DNA of 32,320 nucleotides, from assembly GCA_022653735.1 (NCBI GenBank), contig JALCSU010000028.1, positions 1-32,320 on the forward strand. Direction: 5' to 3'. Positions 25,243 through 32,320 of the stretch are shown here, in pieces. Source of the stretch: Bacteroidales bacterium (GTDB lineage Bacteria > Bacteroidota > Bacteroidia > Bacteroidales > UBA932). Made by a program: the position numbers and the translations under genes. Position 1 is the first letter of the stretch. Each line of letters starts with the position of its first letter. The notes below the pieces were generated by a model. It was not told the DNA's origin. It worked only from the letters and a program-made list of their open reading frames with translations, and did no database searches.

Positions 25243-27051
25243 TTAGATTGATAATTCCAGCCAGCGGGTTTCCTTGGCATCAAGTTCAGCTGAGACTTCG
25301 CCGAAGCGAGAAGTGGCTTTCTGTATCTCTTCGTAATCAGTAAGCGAACCGTTCAGCTTGGCTTCCAGCTCTGTTTTCTCTGTAGTAAGTGAGGCAATGT
25401 CTTTCTCCAGCTGCTCCAACTCTTTCTGCTCTTTGTAGGAGAGGCGTTTTTTCTTAGGAGCGCTGCCTCTATCGGCCTCGTTCGCATCACCGGACTTAGA
25501 CGCTCCACCGATTTTTGAAGAGCGAGCCGCCTCGCGGGCCTGTGCCCTCTGTGCAGCCTTGTAATCTTTCAGGTACTGGTTGTACTGGCTGTAGCTCCCG
25601 ATGAAATCTTTCACTACTCCATCCCCGCAGAACACGAAGAGATGGTCGACCAGCCTGTCCAGGAAATGCCTGTCGTGGGATACTATAATCAGCGAACCCT
25701 TGAAGTCCTTGAGATATTCCTCCAATATATTGATAGTCACTATGTCCAAGTCGTTGGTCGGCTCGTCCATCACCAGCAGATTCGGCTGCTTCATGAGGAT
25801 TGTGAGCAGGTATAGCCTTCTGCGCTCTCCTCCTGAGAGCGAGCCTACGCGGTTATTCAGCATGTCGTGAGGAAAGAGGAATTGGCCCAGCAGGTGAGTA
25901 TCGTTCACTGTCTCCAGTACCGTCTGGTCCTCATCGAAGGACATTCCGGTCTGTTTGTAATAGCCTATGTTCAAGGATTCTCCTCTTTCTATCGTGCCGG
26001 TGAGCATACCTGGGTCGGCAGGATCCAGATTGTTCAGCAATATGTTCACGAAAGTGGATTTGCCTACGCCGTTGCCACCCACTATCCCAACTTTCTCGTA
26101 CCGCTGAAAATTGTAAGAGAAGTGGCTCAAGTAACATTTGCCACCGTAGAAGAAGCTCACGTCCTTGCAGTTGATGATCTTCGTGCCTAGTCTCGAAGCC
26201 CCTCCCATTTCGCTCAGGTCCATCTGATTGCTCCGATAGACTTGCTCGGCCCTATCTTTCAATTCGTAGAATGCATTCTTGCGGTATTTGGCCTTTCCAG
26301 TACGGGCGCAAGGGGATGAGTGCATCCACTCCAGCTCTCGGCGCAGCACGTTCCGTATCTTGTCGGTCTCAGCATTATAGTTATCGATTCTTTCCTGACG
26401 CTTCTCCAGGTAGTTCTCGTAATTGCCTTTGTAGATGTAGACCTGGCCGTGATCCAGTTCCATCACGATGTTCGCCACGCTGTCCAGGAAATAACGATCG
26501 TGAGTGACCATCAGCAGAGTGCATCTGGCATGGGTGAGATAGTCCTCTAGAAACTCTATCGCATCTATGTCCAAATGGTTAGTAGGTTCGTCCATCACAT
26601 AGAAATCGGCCTCAGAGGCCAACATGACCACCAACGCGACCCGTTTTACTTCGCCGCCAGAAAGATCTTTCATCTTCATCGACGAATCCAGATGGAAAGA
26701 AGTTACCAGCTTGTTGATCCTGATCTCATATTCGGAAAGATGTTCTGGCGACAAATGCTCTGTCCATTTCAGCGAGTCCTTGTGAACCTGCTCAATGACA
26801 GTGAGATCTGGGTCGAACAAATATTCCTGTTCCAAGAAAGCTATTCTTATGTCCTTTAGAAACAGCACTTTGCCACCAGAGTCGGAGCTGTCCTTGCCGG
26901 CGATTATTCGCAGCAGGCTAGTCTTCCCAGTACCATTAGGAGCGATTAGCGCAATCTTGTCGCCTTCGTTGATATTGAAAGCTATGTGGTCGAAAAGAAC
27001 TTTCGGCCCGTATGATTTGGAAATATTTTCTATCTGGAGGTAGCTGGGCAT
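25243..27051 (-). CDS. ABC-F family ATPase (Uup-like)
   Basis: Soluble tandem-ABC ATPase that acts on ribosomes rather than in transport; Uup-like members affect translation and DNA transposon stability. The 602 residues contain two ATPase domains: Walker A APNGTGKT at 37-44 with signature LSGGE at 130-134 and Walker B/DEPTNHLD at 154-161; then GGNGVGKS at 325-332, LSGGE at 405-409 and DEPTNDLD at 429-436. The first P-loop has Ala in place of the first Gly. The P-site tRNA interaction motif linker lies between, near 205-270. Residues 500-535 are a flexible Ala/Ser/Lys linker and 535-600 a predicted coiled coil, as in Uup. No membrane segment. The YkvA-like gene is 26 bp upstream. An antibiotic-protection role is possible but unsupported. 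Confidence 0.93.
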   Translation of the reverse strand: MPSYLQIENISKSYGPKVLFDHIAFNINEGDKIALIAPNGTGKTSLLRIIAGKDSSDSGGKVLFLKDIRIAFLEQEYLFDPDLTVIEQVHKDSLKWTEHLSPEHLSEYEIRINKLVTSFHLDSSMKMKDLSGGEVKRVALVVMLASEADFYVMDEPTNHLDIDAIEFLEDYLTHARCTLLMVTHDRYFLDSVANIVMELDHGQVYIYKGNYENYLEKRQERIDNYNAETDKIRNVLRRELEWMHSSPCARTGKAKYRKNAFYELKDRAEQVYRSNQMDLSEMGGASRLGTKIINCKDVSFFYGGKCYLSHFSYNFQRYEKVGIVGGNGVGKSTFVNILLNNLDPADPGMLTGTIERGESLNIGYYKQTGMSFDEDQTVLETVNDTHLLGQFLFPHDMLNNRVGSLSGGERRRLYLLTILMKQPNLLVMDEPTNDLDIVTINILEEYLKDFKGSLIIVSHDRHFLDRLVDHLFVFCGDGVVKDFIGSYSQYNQYLKDYKAAQRAQAREAARSSKIGGASKSGDANEADRGSAPKKKRLSYKEQKELEQLEKDIASLTTEKTELEAKLNGSLTDYEEIQKATSRFGEVSAELDAKETRWLELSI

Positions 27052-27077
27052 AAGAAATCTTTATATGATGCGATATA

Positions 27078-27458
27078 TCAGAACAGCCCTTCCAAGTCGG
27101 CTTCGCTATATTCTTTGAACCAAGTGCCCAGCCTCTCTTTTGCTTGTAGCTTAACTTCCGGCGTTATATTCTTAGATACGGAATATATTCCCCAAATCAA
27201 TGCGGCCAAGTCGTCTGTGAAGCCTACCGCAGGCACGAAATCGGGAATCAAGTCCATCGGAAGTATCAAGTAGCCTAGCGCTCCGATGATTTTCAGCCTG
27301 TCTGCCTTCGGAGTGGCTGGATTTTTCATCACATAGTAAAGCAGAAGAGCTGCATAGACAACTTTCACTCCAGCGCTCTTCGCCACCTTCCTGATCTTTT
27401 CCCAAAACTGATTGTCGGAATAATTCTTCTGATATTTATCAAACTGATTGTCTGCCAT
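27078..27458 (-). CDS. YkvA family protein (DUF1232)
   Basis: Small membrane-associated protein of 126 residues with unknown function. The DUF1232 core is at about 57-92: GALGYLILPMDLIPDF followed by VPAVGFTDDLAAL, the family's signature. A hydrophobic stretch VKVVYAALLLYYVM near 31-44 precedes it, so two membrane-embedded segments are likely. The N-terminal 25 residues are charged and polar, and the C-terminus is acidic. It begins 59 bp after trkA on the same strand and ends 26 bp before the ABC-F gene. No clear promoter is seen in the 59-bp gap (27459-27517), so it may be read from upstream. Confidence 0.88.
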   Translation of the reverse strand: MADNQFDKYQKNYSDNQFWEKIRKVAKSAGVKVVYAALLLYYVMKNPATPKADRLKIIGALGYLILPMDLIPDFVPAVGFTDDLAALIWGIYSVSKNITPEVKLQAKERLGTWFKEYSEADLEGLF

Positions 27459-27517
27459 ACCTCAATTCTTTTGCCGTAAAATTACGAAATATTCACAAGA
27501 ATACAGCCGTGGGGCGT

Positions 27518-28876
27518 TTATCTGAAAAACTTGTCGACCTCTTTGACTGCGGAAGGGAGGGCGAAGACAGCTACGCGGTCGTATGGCTGGATGATGGTGT
27601 CGCCGACGGCAATCAGGGATTCGGCCCCGCGAATGACTCCGCCTATGATGGAATCGCGAGGAAAGCCCAGGTCTTTCAGCGGAGCCTTGGTTATGGCGCT
27701 TCCCGGAGCGACGTTATATTCAAGGACCTCAGCCTCGGTGCCGCTCATATATTTCACTAGGCGGGCCTTTCCGCTCAAAGTGTATTTGAACAGCCTGCCC
27801 GCCGTAATGAGCTTCTTATTTATCACAGTGTCCACCCCCATCTCCTCAGCCAATCTGACATATTCATTATTCTCGACCTCGGCAATGGCCCTGTCGACTC
27901 CAAACTTCTTGGCAACCACGCAAGACAGGATATTCGCCTCGTCATTCTGAGTGAGCGCCACGAAAGCATCCATATCCTTGATTCCCTCTTCAAGAAGCAA
28001 ATCGGTGTTCTTGTCATCACCGTTGATGACAATCACGTTGTCGTCCAGCTTCTCTGAAAGTTCAGTCGCCCTATCCATGTCCTTGACGATGATTTTCACG
28101 CTCTCCAGTTTTCTCGAAAGCTGAGCGGCGGCAAGTTCAGCAATCTGCGAGCCACCGATTATCATCACTGAATTTATCTCCAGCGTGTTCTTCCCGAGAT
28201 ATTTCATCAGAGGCGTCATTCCCTCGCGGGTGGAGATGATGAAAACCCTATCGTTGTACATGAATTTCGTGTCGGGCTTCGGCATTATCGTCTTCCCGTT
28301 CCTGGATACGGCGATGACCCTGAACTGGAAACCAGATGTGGCCGCAACGGCAGCGAAATCTGCAAGCTTCAGGTCCAAGAGAGGGGAGTCCTCTTCTATC
28401 TTGAACACTTCAATCTGGAGCTTCCCATGCCCAAGGTCCATGGCATCGGTAGCCTGTGAGTGTTTAAGCATATCCACGATTTCGTCTGCAGCCAGCTTCT
28501 CTGGATGGAACATGAGCTCGATGCCCATCTGCTTGAACAACAGCTTGTTCTCTGGGGCCAAGAACTCTTCGTCATCGATTCTTGCAGTGACTTTCTTCGC
28601 ACCGAGATTCCTGGCTATCAGAGCACTCACTATGTTTACGTCTTGAGGGACGTTGGGCACCACTGAAATAAACAGGTCCGCCCTCTGGACCTGTGCCTCT
28701 TTCATCACTTTAATGGAAGATGGCGGGCCTTGGAACGTAATCACGTCGGCCTCCGAATTGATTCTCTCCAGCCTTGCAGGATCGCTGTCAATCACAGTGA
28801 TGTCGTTTGCCTCCAGGCTGAGCATCTTTGCGAGATGGGAGCCGACTTCACCAGCGCCGTCGATGACGATTTTCAT
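27518..28876 (-). CDS. trkA: Trk-type potassium uptake regulatory protein TrkA
   Basis: Cytoplasmic NAD(H)/nucleotide-binding subunit that gates a TrkH-type potassium channel. The 452 residues are two repeats of RCK_N plus RCK_C. The first Rossmann motif GAGEVG is at 7-12, with the ribose-binding acid in VIDSDP near 28-33; the second begins with GGSQIA at 241-246, where the last Gly of the usual GxGxxG is Ala, so nucleotide binding there may differ. RCK_C domains cover about 140-220 and 365-450. No trkH channel gene is adjacent, although the two are often neighbours; the channel must be encoded elsewhere. Its ATG overlaps the stop of the glycosyltransferase gene by four bases (ATGA at 28876-28873), so the two are coupled. 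Confidence 0.94.
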   Translation of the reverse strand: MKIVIDGAGEVGSHLAKMLSLEANDITVIDSDPARLERINSEADVITFQGPPSSIKVMKEAQVQRADLFISVVPNVPQDVNIVSALIARNLGAKKVTARIDDEEFLAPENKLLFKQMGIELMFHPEKLAADEIVDMLKHSQATDAMDLGHGKLQIEVFKIEEDSPLLDLKLADFAAVAATSGFQFRVIAVSRNGKTIMPKPDTKFMYNDRVFIISTREGMTPLMKYLGKNTLEINSVMIIGGSQIAELAAAQLSRKLESVKIIVKDMDRATELSEKLDDNVIVINGDDKNTDLLLEEGIKDMDAFVALTQNDEANILSCVVAKKFGVDRAIAEVENNEYVRLAEEMGVDTVINKKLITAGRLFKYTLSGKARLVKYMSGTEAEVLEYNVAPGSAITKAPLKDLGFPRDSIIGGVIRGAESLIAVGDTIIQPYDRVAVFALPSAVKEVDKFFR

Positions 28877-29973
28877 AATGTTTTCCTTAAATATTCAAAA
28901 ATACCATTCCCCTTCGCCATAGCCAGAGGAATAATCCATCTGCGGAATAGCCGTGGGGCAGGGATGCCTTGGTGGTTTTCTGCAAATCTTTCTATGCCAG
29001 CAAGTTCAATGCCGCGCCTAAGCTGCTTGAACTCTTTGTGCGCATGAAGGACCGCTTTGAAATATTCAATTTTCCCAGTCAGCAGATAAACGGCAGCAGA
29101 GCAGCCATCGAGGCACTTTCTTATGAATATGAGCCTCTGCGCTTTACGAACGGCTTTGGATGCCGCTTTCTGCGGAGAGAGTCCCTGTGACATATTTTCC
29201 AATGAATATGTCTTAGCTGCATTGTTCTCCAGCATCAGCAGGTCATTGCGAAAATTGAGCTTTAACTTCCACGGAGAGTCCTGCGGCAAAGTGCCACCGC
29301 CAAGATGGTACACCACCGATGACGGTACGATGCAGATTTTCATGCCTTCCAGCTGAAGCCTCCAGCAAAGGTCGATCTCTTCCATGTGAGCGAAGAACCT
29401 GTCGTCCAGGCCTCCCATTTCTGAATATGCCGACTTCCGCATCACCAGGCACGCTCCCGTTGCCCAGAAAACGTCATGGTTCGAATCGTACTGGCCAGAA
29501 TCTTTCTCCACCTTCTTCAGTACCCGGCCACGGCAGAATGGATAGCCGAAATGGTCCAGCATTCCGCCAGCTGCGCCTGCATAATCGAAAGTGTCCCGTT
29601 TGTACCACGAATGTAGTTTCGGGGCGCATGCGGCGCAGTCAGGATGGGCATCCATCCACTCTATGAGTGGCTTCAGCCAGCCGGCAGGAACTTCGATGTC
29701 GGTGTTCATCAATATGAAATATTCCATGTCATGGACATCTCGAAGTTCCTTGAAAGCCCTGTTGTAGCCTCCAGTGAAGCCGTAATTCTTATCCAGGCGG
29801 ATTTGCCTTACAGAAGGGAACTGCTCGTCCATCACTTCCATAGACTCATCAGTCGAAGCGCTGTCGGCGACCACTACCTCAGCTCCTTCTGGCAGCGAGG
29901 CTAGAAGGGGAGGTAGGAATCGCCGCAGATAATCGGCAGTGTTCCAATTCAATATGACGACGGCAGTCCGCAT
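28873..29973 (-). CDS. family 2 glycosyltransferase
   Basis: Inverting sugar transferase with a GT-A fold, 366 residues, probably using a nucleotide sugar at the cytoplasmic face of the inner membrane. It begins VVILNWNTADYLRRFLPPLL, typical of the rhamnosyltransferase-like branch of GT2. The nucleotide-binding acid is in VVADSASTDES near 35-44 and the metal-binding DxD region in MNTDIEV at 89-95. WATGACLVMRK near 170 and FFAHMEEIDLCWRLQ near 193-207 form the acceptor site, with E199/D201 region as candidate base. Residues 260-330 are helical, without a clear transmembrane segment. It lies 6 bp after the FKBP gene and overlaps trkA. Donor and acceptor are unknown; cell-surface polysaccharide is likely. 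Confidence 0.9.
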   Translation of the reverse strand: MRTAVVILNWNTADYLRRFLPPLLASLPEGAEVVVADSASTDESMEVMDEQFPSVRQIRLDKNYGFTGGYNRAFKELRDVHDMEYFILMNTDIEVPAGWLKPLIEWMDAHPDCAACAPKLHSWYKRDTFDYAGAAGGMLDHFGYPFCRGRVLKKVEKDSGQYDSNHDVFWATGACLVMRKSAYSEMGGLDDRFFAHMEEIDLCWRLQLEGMKICIVPSSVVYHLGGGTLPQDSPWKLKLNFRNDLLMLENNAAKTYSLENMSQGLSPQKAASKAVRKAQRLIFIRKCLDGCSAAVYLLTGKIEYFKAVLHAHKEFKQLRRGIELAGIERFAENHQGIPAPRLFRRWIIPLAMAKGNGIFEYLRKTL

Positions 29974-29979
29974 GTCGCT

Positions 29980-30612
29980 TTACTCTTTGTCTTTGCAATG
30001 TCCTTCGCCATGGCAGCACTCGCCATCCTTGTGTCCTTCACCATGACAGCACTCGCCATCCTTGTGTCCTTCACCATGACAGCACTCGCCATCGCCATGG
30101 TGCTTGCAGTGATGATGCTCTTCCGGAGGCAGGAACTCACCATGAAGCCCTTCCGTCAGCTCTTTCTCGGTCGCATCCCTGACCTCCACGATATTTCCCT
30201 TGAAATTCAAGGTCTTACCGGCCATAGGATGATTGAAGTCCATCTTCACAGAGTCGTCCGACACTTCGCGTACGATTCCCTGGACCACTCTGCCGTCCTG
30301 GCTCATCATAGGAACCATCTGGCCGACCACGAGAAACTCCTCCATCAGCTTTCCATCCACCATGAAGGCCGTTTTGGGAAGGTCGATTATTTGAGTTTGA
30401 TCAACTTCTCCATAGCCCTCGGCAGGAGTCAGCGTGAATTCGAACGAATCCCCAGGTTCTTTACCTTCAACTTCGCTCTCGAATTTCGGGAGCAGCATGT
30501 GCGTCCCGTGTATGTAATCCAATGGACGATCTTGCGTGGCTTTGTCAGCAACTTTTCCGTCAACCACCAGTTCGTAGGCGAGCTTGACGACTTTGTTTTT
30601 GTCTACTTTCAT
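29980..30612 (-). CDS. FKBP-type peptidyl-prolyl isomerase, SlyD-like, with Cys/His-rich repeat tail
   Basis: Prolyl isomerase and chaperone of the SlyD type. Of 210 residues, 1-68 and about 130-150 form the FKBP domain (KLAYELVVDGK, PLDYIHGTHMLLPKFE, FNHPMAGKTLNF), with the insert-in-flap chaperone domain between, at about 70-128. No signal peptide, so cytoplasmic. The C-terminus from about 165 is a metal-binding tail: an HHHCKHH segment, then GECCHGEGHKD repeated at 175-185 and 186-196 and in part at 197-205. It contains eight Cys and eleven His, apt for nickel, zinc or copper. SlyD also has such a tail, but not as exact 11-residue repeats. It lies 7 bp after tldE and 6 bp before the glycosyltransferase. 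Confidence 0.93.
   Translation of the reverse strand: MKVDKNKVVKLAYELVVDGKVADKATQDRPLDYIHGTHMLLPKFESEVEGKEPGDSFEFTLTPAEGYGEVDQTQIIDLPKTAFMVDGKLMEEFLVVGQMVPMMSQDGRVVQGIVREVSDDSVKMDFNHPMAGKTLNFKGNIVEVRDATEKELTEGLHGEFLPPEEHHHCKHHGDGECCHGEGHKDGECCHGEGHKDGECCHGEGHCKDKE
30001..30093 (-). repeat. 33-bp tandem repeat, 2.8 copies, coding for the FKBP tail
   Basis: Units at 30001-30033, 30034-30066 and a 27-bp partial at 30067-30093. Units 1 and 2 differ at two bases; units 2 and 3 are identical over the shared 27 bp. Each encodes 11 residues (GECCHGEGHKD register). The near-identity at DNA level, not just protein level, points to recent duplication. Confidence 0.92.
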
Positions 30613-30619
30613 GATAATA

Positions 30620-31966
30620 TTATGCGCTAATGTCTGCGTTTGAAAATGCTAAGGTAGGAATAAGTTTTGACATACATTGTCTCGAATCATTTCCTGCTGC
30701 CTCAAGACTATTCCACAAATCCAGGAAATTCCCAGTCAGAAGTGCCTCTCTGACAGGATGAACGATTTTCCCGTTTCGGAACAGGAAGCCTTCTATTCCG
30801 AAGGAAAATGCGCCGGTGGAAGGGTTGCTATTGCCCCCATTGAAGCCGGTTATGAGAATCCCTTCGCCAATATATTCAAGGATTGCATCCCTGCCCCCAT
30901 TTACCTTATACTGTGACAGCAACGGCCTGGAAGGGGTGCTGATGGTAGGAGCGATGCCCATCTTGTTCGCCATGTAAGTGCTGACGAAATATTCCTTTAT
31001 GATGCCATTCTCGATGATTGGAGCCTTGACAGCAGAAACCCCTTCTGCATCGAAAAGCCTGGAGCCGTTTTCCCCCTTTCTGCGAGGGTCATCAATCACG
31101 CAGAGACCCTCGCAGAATACTCTCTTATTGAGCGAATCGATTAAAAAAGACCTTTTCTGATTGATTGAATATGCGTTCAAGGCGCTCAGGAGAGGATTCA
31201 GAAGGGTTGAGGCGCAGTTGGGGTCAACGACGATATCATATTTCCCGCCTTTGACGCTTTTCGGACCTGCCTGAGCCATAGCCAATGAATATGCCTTATT
31301 CGATATATCCTTAAAATCCAAATCATTCAGCCTGGAGGCTCGATCCCACCAGTAACCGCTGATCTTGCCTCCTGCCGCATCTTTTATGGTCGATTCGCAT
31401 CCATAGCTGAAGCTGGTTTCGGACTGCCGCGCACGAAGCCCCTGAGTATCTAGGACGAGCCTGTCGCTCACGGAGTCAGAATATTCCCCCTCCTCCGAAA
31501 TCAAAGATTTGTCTTTATATTCATTGAATATGGAGGATTCCAGAGCCGTTTTCTTTCGCTGCTCGGGCGTGATGCTAGCATATTCATTGTCGCAAAGCCC
31601 CAATTCATCGCCATTGATGGCATCTTTGGCCGTCCTTGAAGGGTCTGGTAGATCGTTGCACCTGTCCTCCTCGAGCAGCCTCGCAGCCCGGATGGACTCT
31701 TTTACGAAATCGTCCAGATGGGCTGCATCCAGCCTGTTCGTCGTGAAAGTCCCATATCGTCCATCCACGAAAACATTCAGGGAGAGCCCCCTGTCGAGGC
31801 AGTGCGTGACGCTATCCAGCTCGCCGTTCAGTGTCTTGAACTCGTCTGAAACGCTTTTGGCGACTGATGCCCTGGCTTTCTGGGCGCCATATTCGATAGC
31901 TTTCTCCAGGCATCTCTCGGCAAACCTTATTTCTTCTGCTGTCAGCAATAACTTTTCGTCAATCAT
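30620..31966 (-). CDS. TldE/PmbA family protein, partner of TldD
   Basis: Non-catalytic-looking half of the TldD/TldE complex, which degrades unfolded peptides and in E. coli matures microcin B17 and degrades the antitoxin CcdA. The 448 residues match the PmbA/TldE length. Typical segments are the N-terminal LNGELDSVTHCLDRGLSLNVFVDGR-like strand region (split by HCLD), GTFTTNRLD near 90, and the C-terminal SRPLLSQYKVNGGRDAILEYIGEGILI region followed by STGAFSFGIEGFLFRNGKIVHPVRE. No HExxxH motif is present, as expected for TldE rather than TldD. Its start is separated by one base from the tldD stop, so both are one translation unit. Substrates here are unknown. Confidence 0.93.
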   Translation of the reverse strand: MIDEKLLLTAEEIRFAERCLEKAIEYGAQKARASVAKSVSDEFKTLNGELDSVTHCLDRGLSLNVFVDGRYGTFTTNRLDAAHLDDFVKESIRAARLLEEDRCNDLPDPSRTAKDAINGDELGLCDNEYASITPEQRKKTALESSIFNEYKDKSLISEEGEYSDSVSDRLVLDTQGLRARQSETSFSYGCESTIKDAAGGKISGYWWDRASRLNDLDFKDISNKAYSLAMAQAGPKSVKGGKYDIVVDPNCASTLLNPLLSALNAYSINQKRSFLIDSLNKRVFCEGLCVIDDPRRKGENGSRLFDAEGVSAVKAPIIENGIIKEYFVSTYMANKMGIAPTISTPSRPLLSQYKVNGGRDAILEYIGEGILITGFNGGNSNPSTGAFSFGIEGFLFRNGKIVHPVREALLTGNFLDLWNSLEAAGNDSRQCMSKLIPTLAFSNADISA

Positions 31967-31967
31967 T

Positions 31968-32320
31968 TCATTCGCCTCCCACGGTTAAATTCTTGACCAG
32001 CACCGTTGGGATGCCGCATGAGACTGGACAGCTCTGGCCTTTCCCGCAGGTCCATGAACCCTCATCTATCTTCAAGTCATTCCCAACTGCTATTATGTCA
32101 GCAAGGGCCTTAGGCCCGTTTCCAATCACGTTTATGTCTTTGATTGGCTGGGTAAGCTTGCCATTCTCGATAAGATAGCCGCTATTCACGAAAAATGTGA
32201 AATCTCCCTCGCCAATCTTTACCTGGCCGTTCGTGAATTCGTCCACGTAAATGCCATTCTTCACGGATGCTATGATTCCCTCCTTGCAGGCATCACCGCT
32301 TTCCATGTAGGTTGCCCTCA
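31968..32320 (-). CDS. tldD: TldD metalloprotease, partial: C-terminal 116 residues
   Basis: The reading frame runs in from the window's right edge (…RATYMESGD at 32318-32292) and ends at 31968; an internal ATG at 32304-32306 is not the real start. The piece carries the TldD C-terminal pattern: GLIASV-like GIIASVKNGIYV, GDFTFFVNSGYLIENGKLTQPI and the end TCGKGQSCPV with VLVKNLTVGG. The Cys in TCGKGQ corresponds to the third zinc ligand (C454 of E. coli TldD); the HExxxH zinc motif lies outside the window. Two further Cys (SCPVSC) are unusual near this ligand. The stop lies one base before the tldE start. Confidence 0.93.
   Translation of the reverse strand, partial: RATYMESGDACKEGIIASVKNGIYVDEFTNGQVKIGEGDFTFFVNSGYLIENGKLTQPIKDINVIGNGPKALADIIAVGNDLKIDEGSWTCGKGQSCPVSCGIPTVLVKNLTVGGE

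Noticed and set aside
25601..26550. Several plus-strand frames of 76-107 codons inside the ABC-F gene
   Set aside because: All lie opposite conserved ATPase motifs and show no independent features.
30001..30093. Possible CRISPR-like array of 33-bp repeats
   Set aside because: No spacers; the units abut directly, are multiples of three and code in frame for the FKBP tail.
29998..30630. Plus-strand open frame of 210 codons exactly opposite the FKBP gene
   Set aside because: Its product is a shadow of codon use on the other strand; no family resemblance, while the minus frame is a clear SlyD-like protein.

Overview
The window looks like a stretch of chromosomal housekeeping DNA from a member of the Bacteroidota, most likely order Bacteroidales. 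Evidence: DUF3078, a Bacteroidota-type putative porin and OmpP1/FadL proteins; a WbqC-like protein next to lipid A genes; the compact archaeal/eukaryote-type prolyl-tRNA synthetase; mostly no Shine-Dalgarno sequences; and promoter-like sites matching the Bacteroidota pattern TTTG, about 19-20 bp, TAnnTTTG. I see no insertion sequence, phage, CRISPR array, rRNA or tRNA gene. Both edges cut a gene.

Layout. (1) 1-880, minus strand: N-terminal 293 codons of a sugar:proton symporter. (2) 1082-4517, plus strand: lipid A cluster lpxD-lpxC-lpxA followed by a WbqC-like gene; LpxC is stand-alone, not the LpxC-FabZ fusion usual in this phylum. (3) 4514-7695, minus strand: an OmpP1/FadL outer-membrane protein and, upstream of it, a strange lipoprotein made of a Trp/Tyr-rich block, a long Ser/Arg block and a Gly-rich tail, preceded by an atypically perfect Shine-Dalgarno sequence. 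(4) 7850-11879, plus strand: proS, a DUF3078 envelope protein and tilS. (5) 11893-13622, minus strand: a Nudix hydrolase and queA. (6) 13682-17077, plus strand: pyrE, an SRPBCC protein, an RsmF-like m5C methyltransferase and an exported TPR protein; the pyrE and Nudix promoters appear to interlock over an inverted repeat. (7) 17058-18035, minus strand: a bile acid:sodium symporter-family transporter. (8) 18113-21307, plus strand: an M13 metallopeptidase lipoprotein and a LolC/E-type ABC permease. (9) 21191-32320, minus strand: a long run, in transcription order tldD (partial), tldE/pmbA, an FKBP prolyl isomerase with a Cys/His-rich tail, a family 2 glycosyltransferase, trkA, a YkvA-like membrane protein, an ABC-F ATPase, a putative porin and an MltF-like lytic transglycosylase.

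The genes serve envelope building (lipid A, porins, lipoproteins, murein turnover), translation and tRNA modification (proS, tilS, queA, ABC-F, m5C methyltransferase), pyrimidine synthesis and transport. Gene packing is tight: several ATGA-type overlaps within operons and three convergent gene pairs that overlap by 4, 20 and 117 bp. No wholly new multi-gene system is evident. The best leads are the unfused lpxC, the aromatic low-complexity lipoprotein, an 11-residue Gly-rich motif shared by that lipoprotein and the porin, the overprinted tail of the lytic transglycosylase, the pyrE/Nudix promoter palindrome and the repeat-built metal-binding tail of the FKBP.
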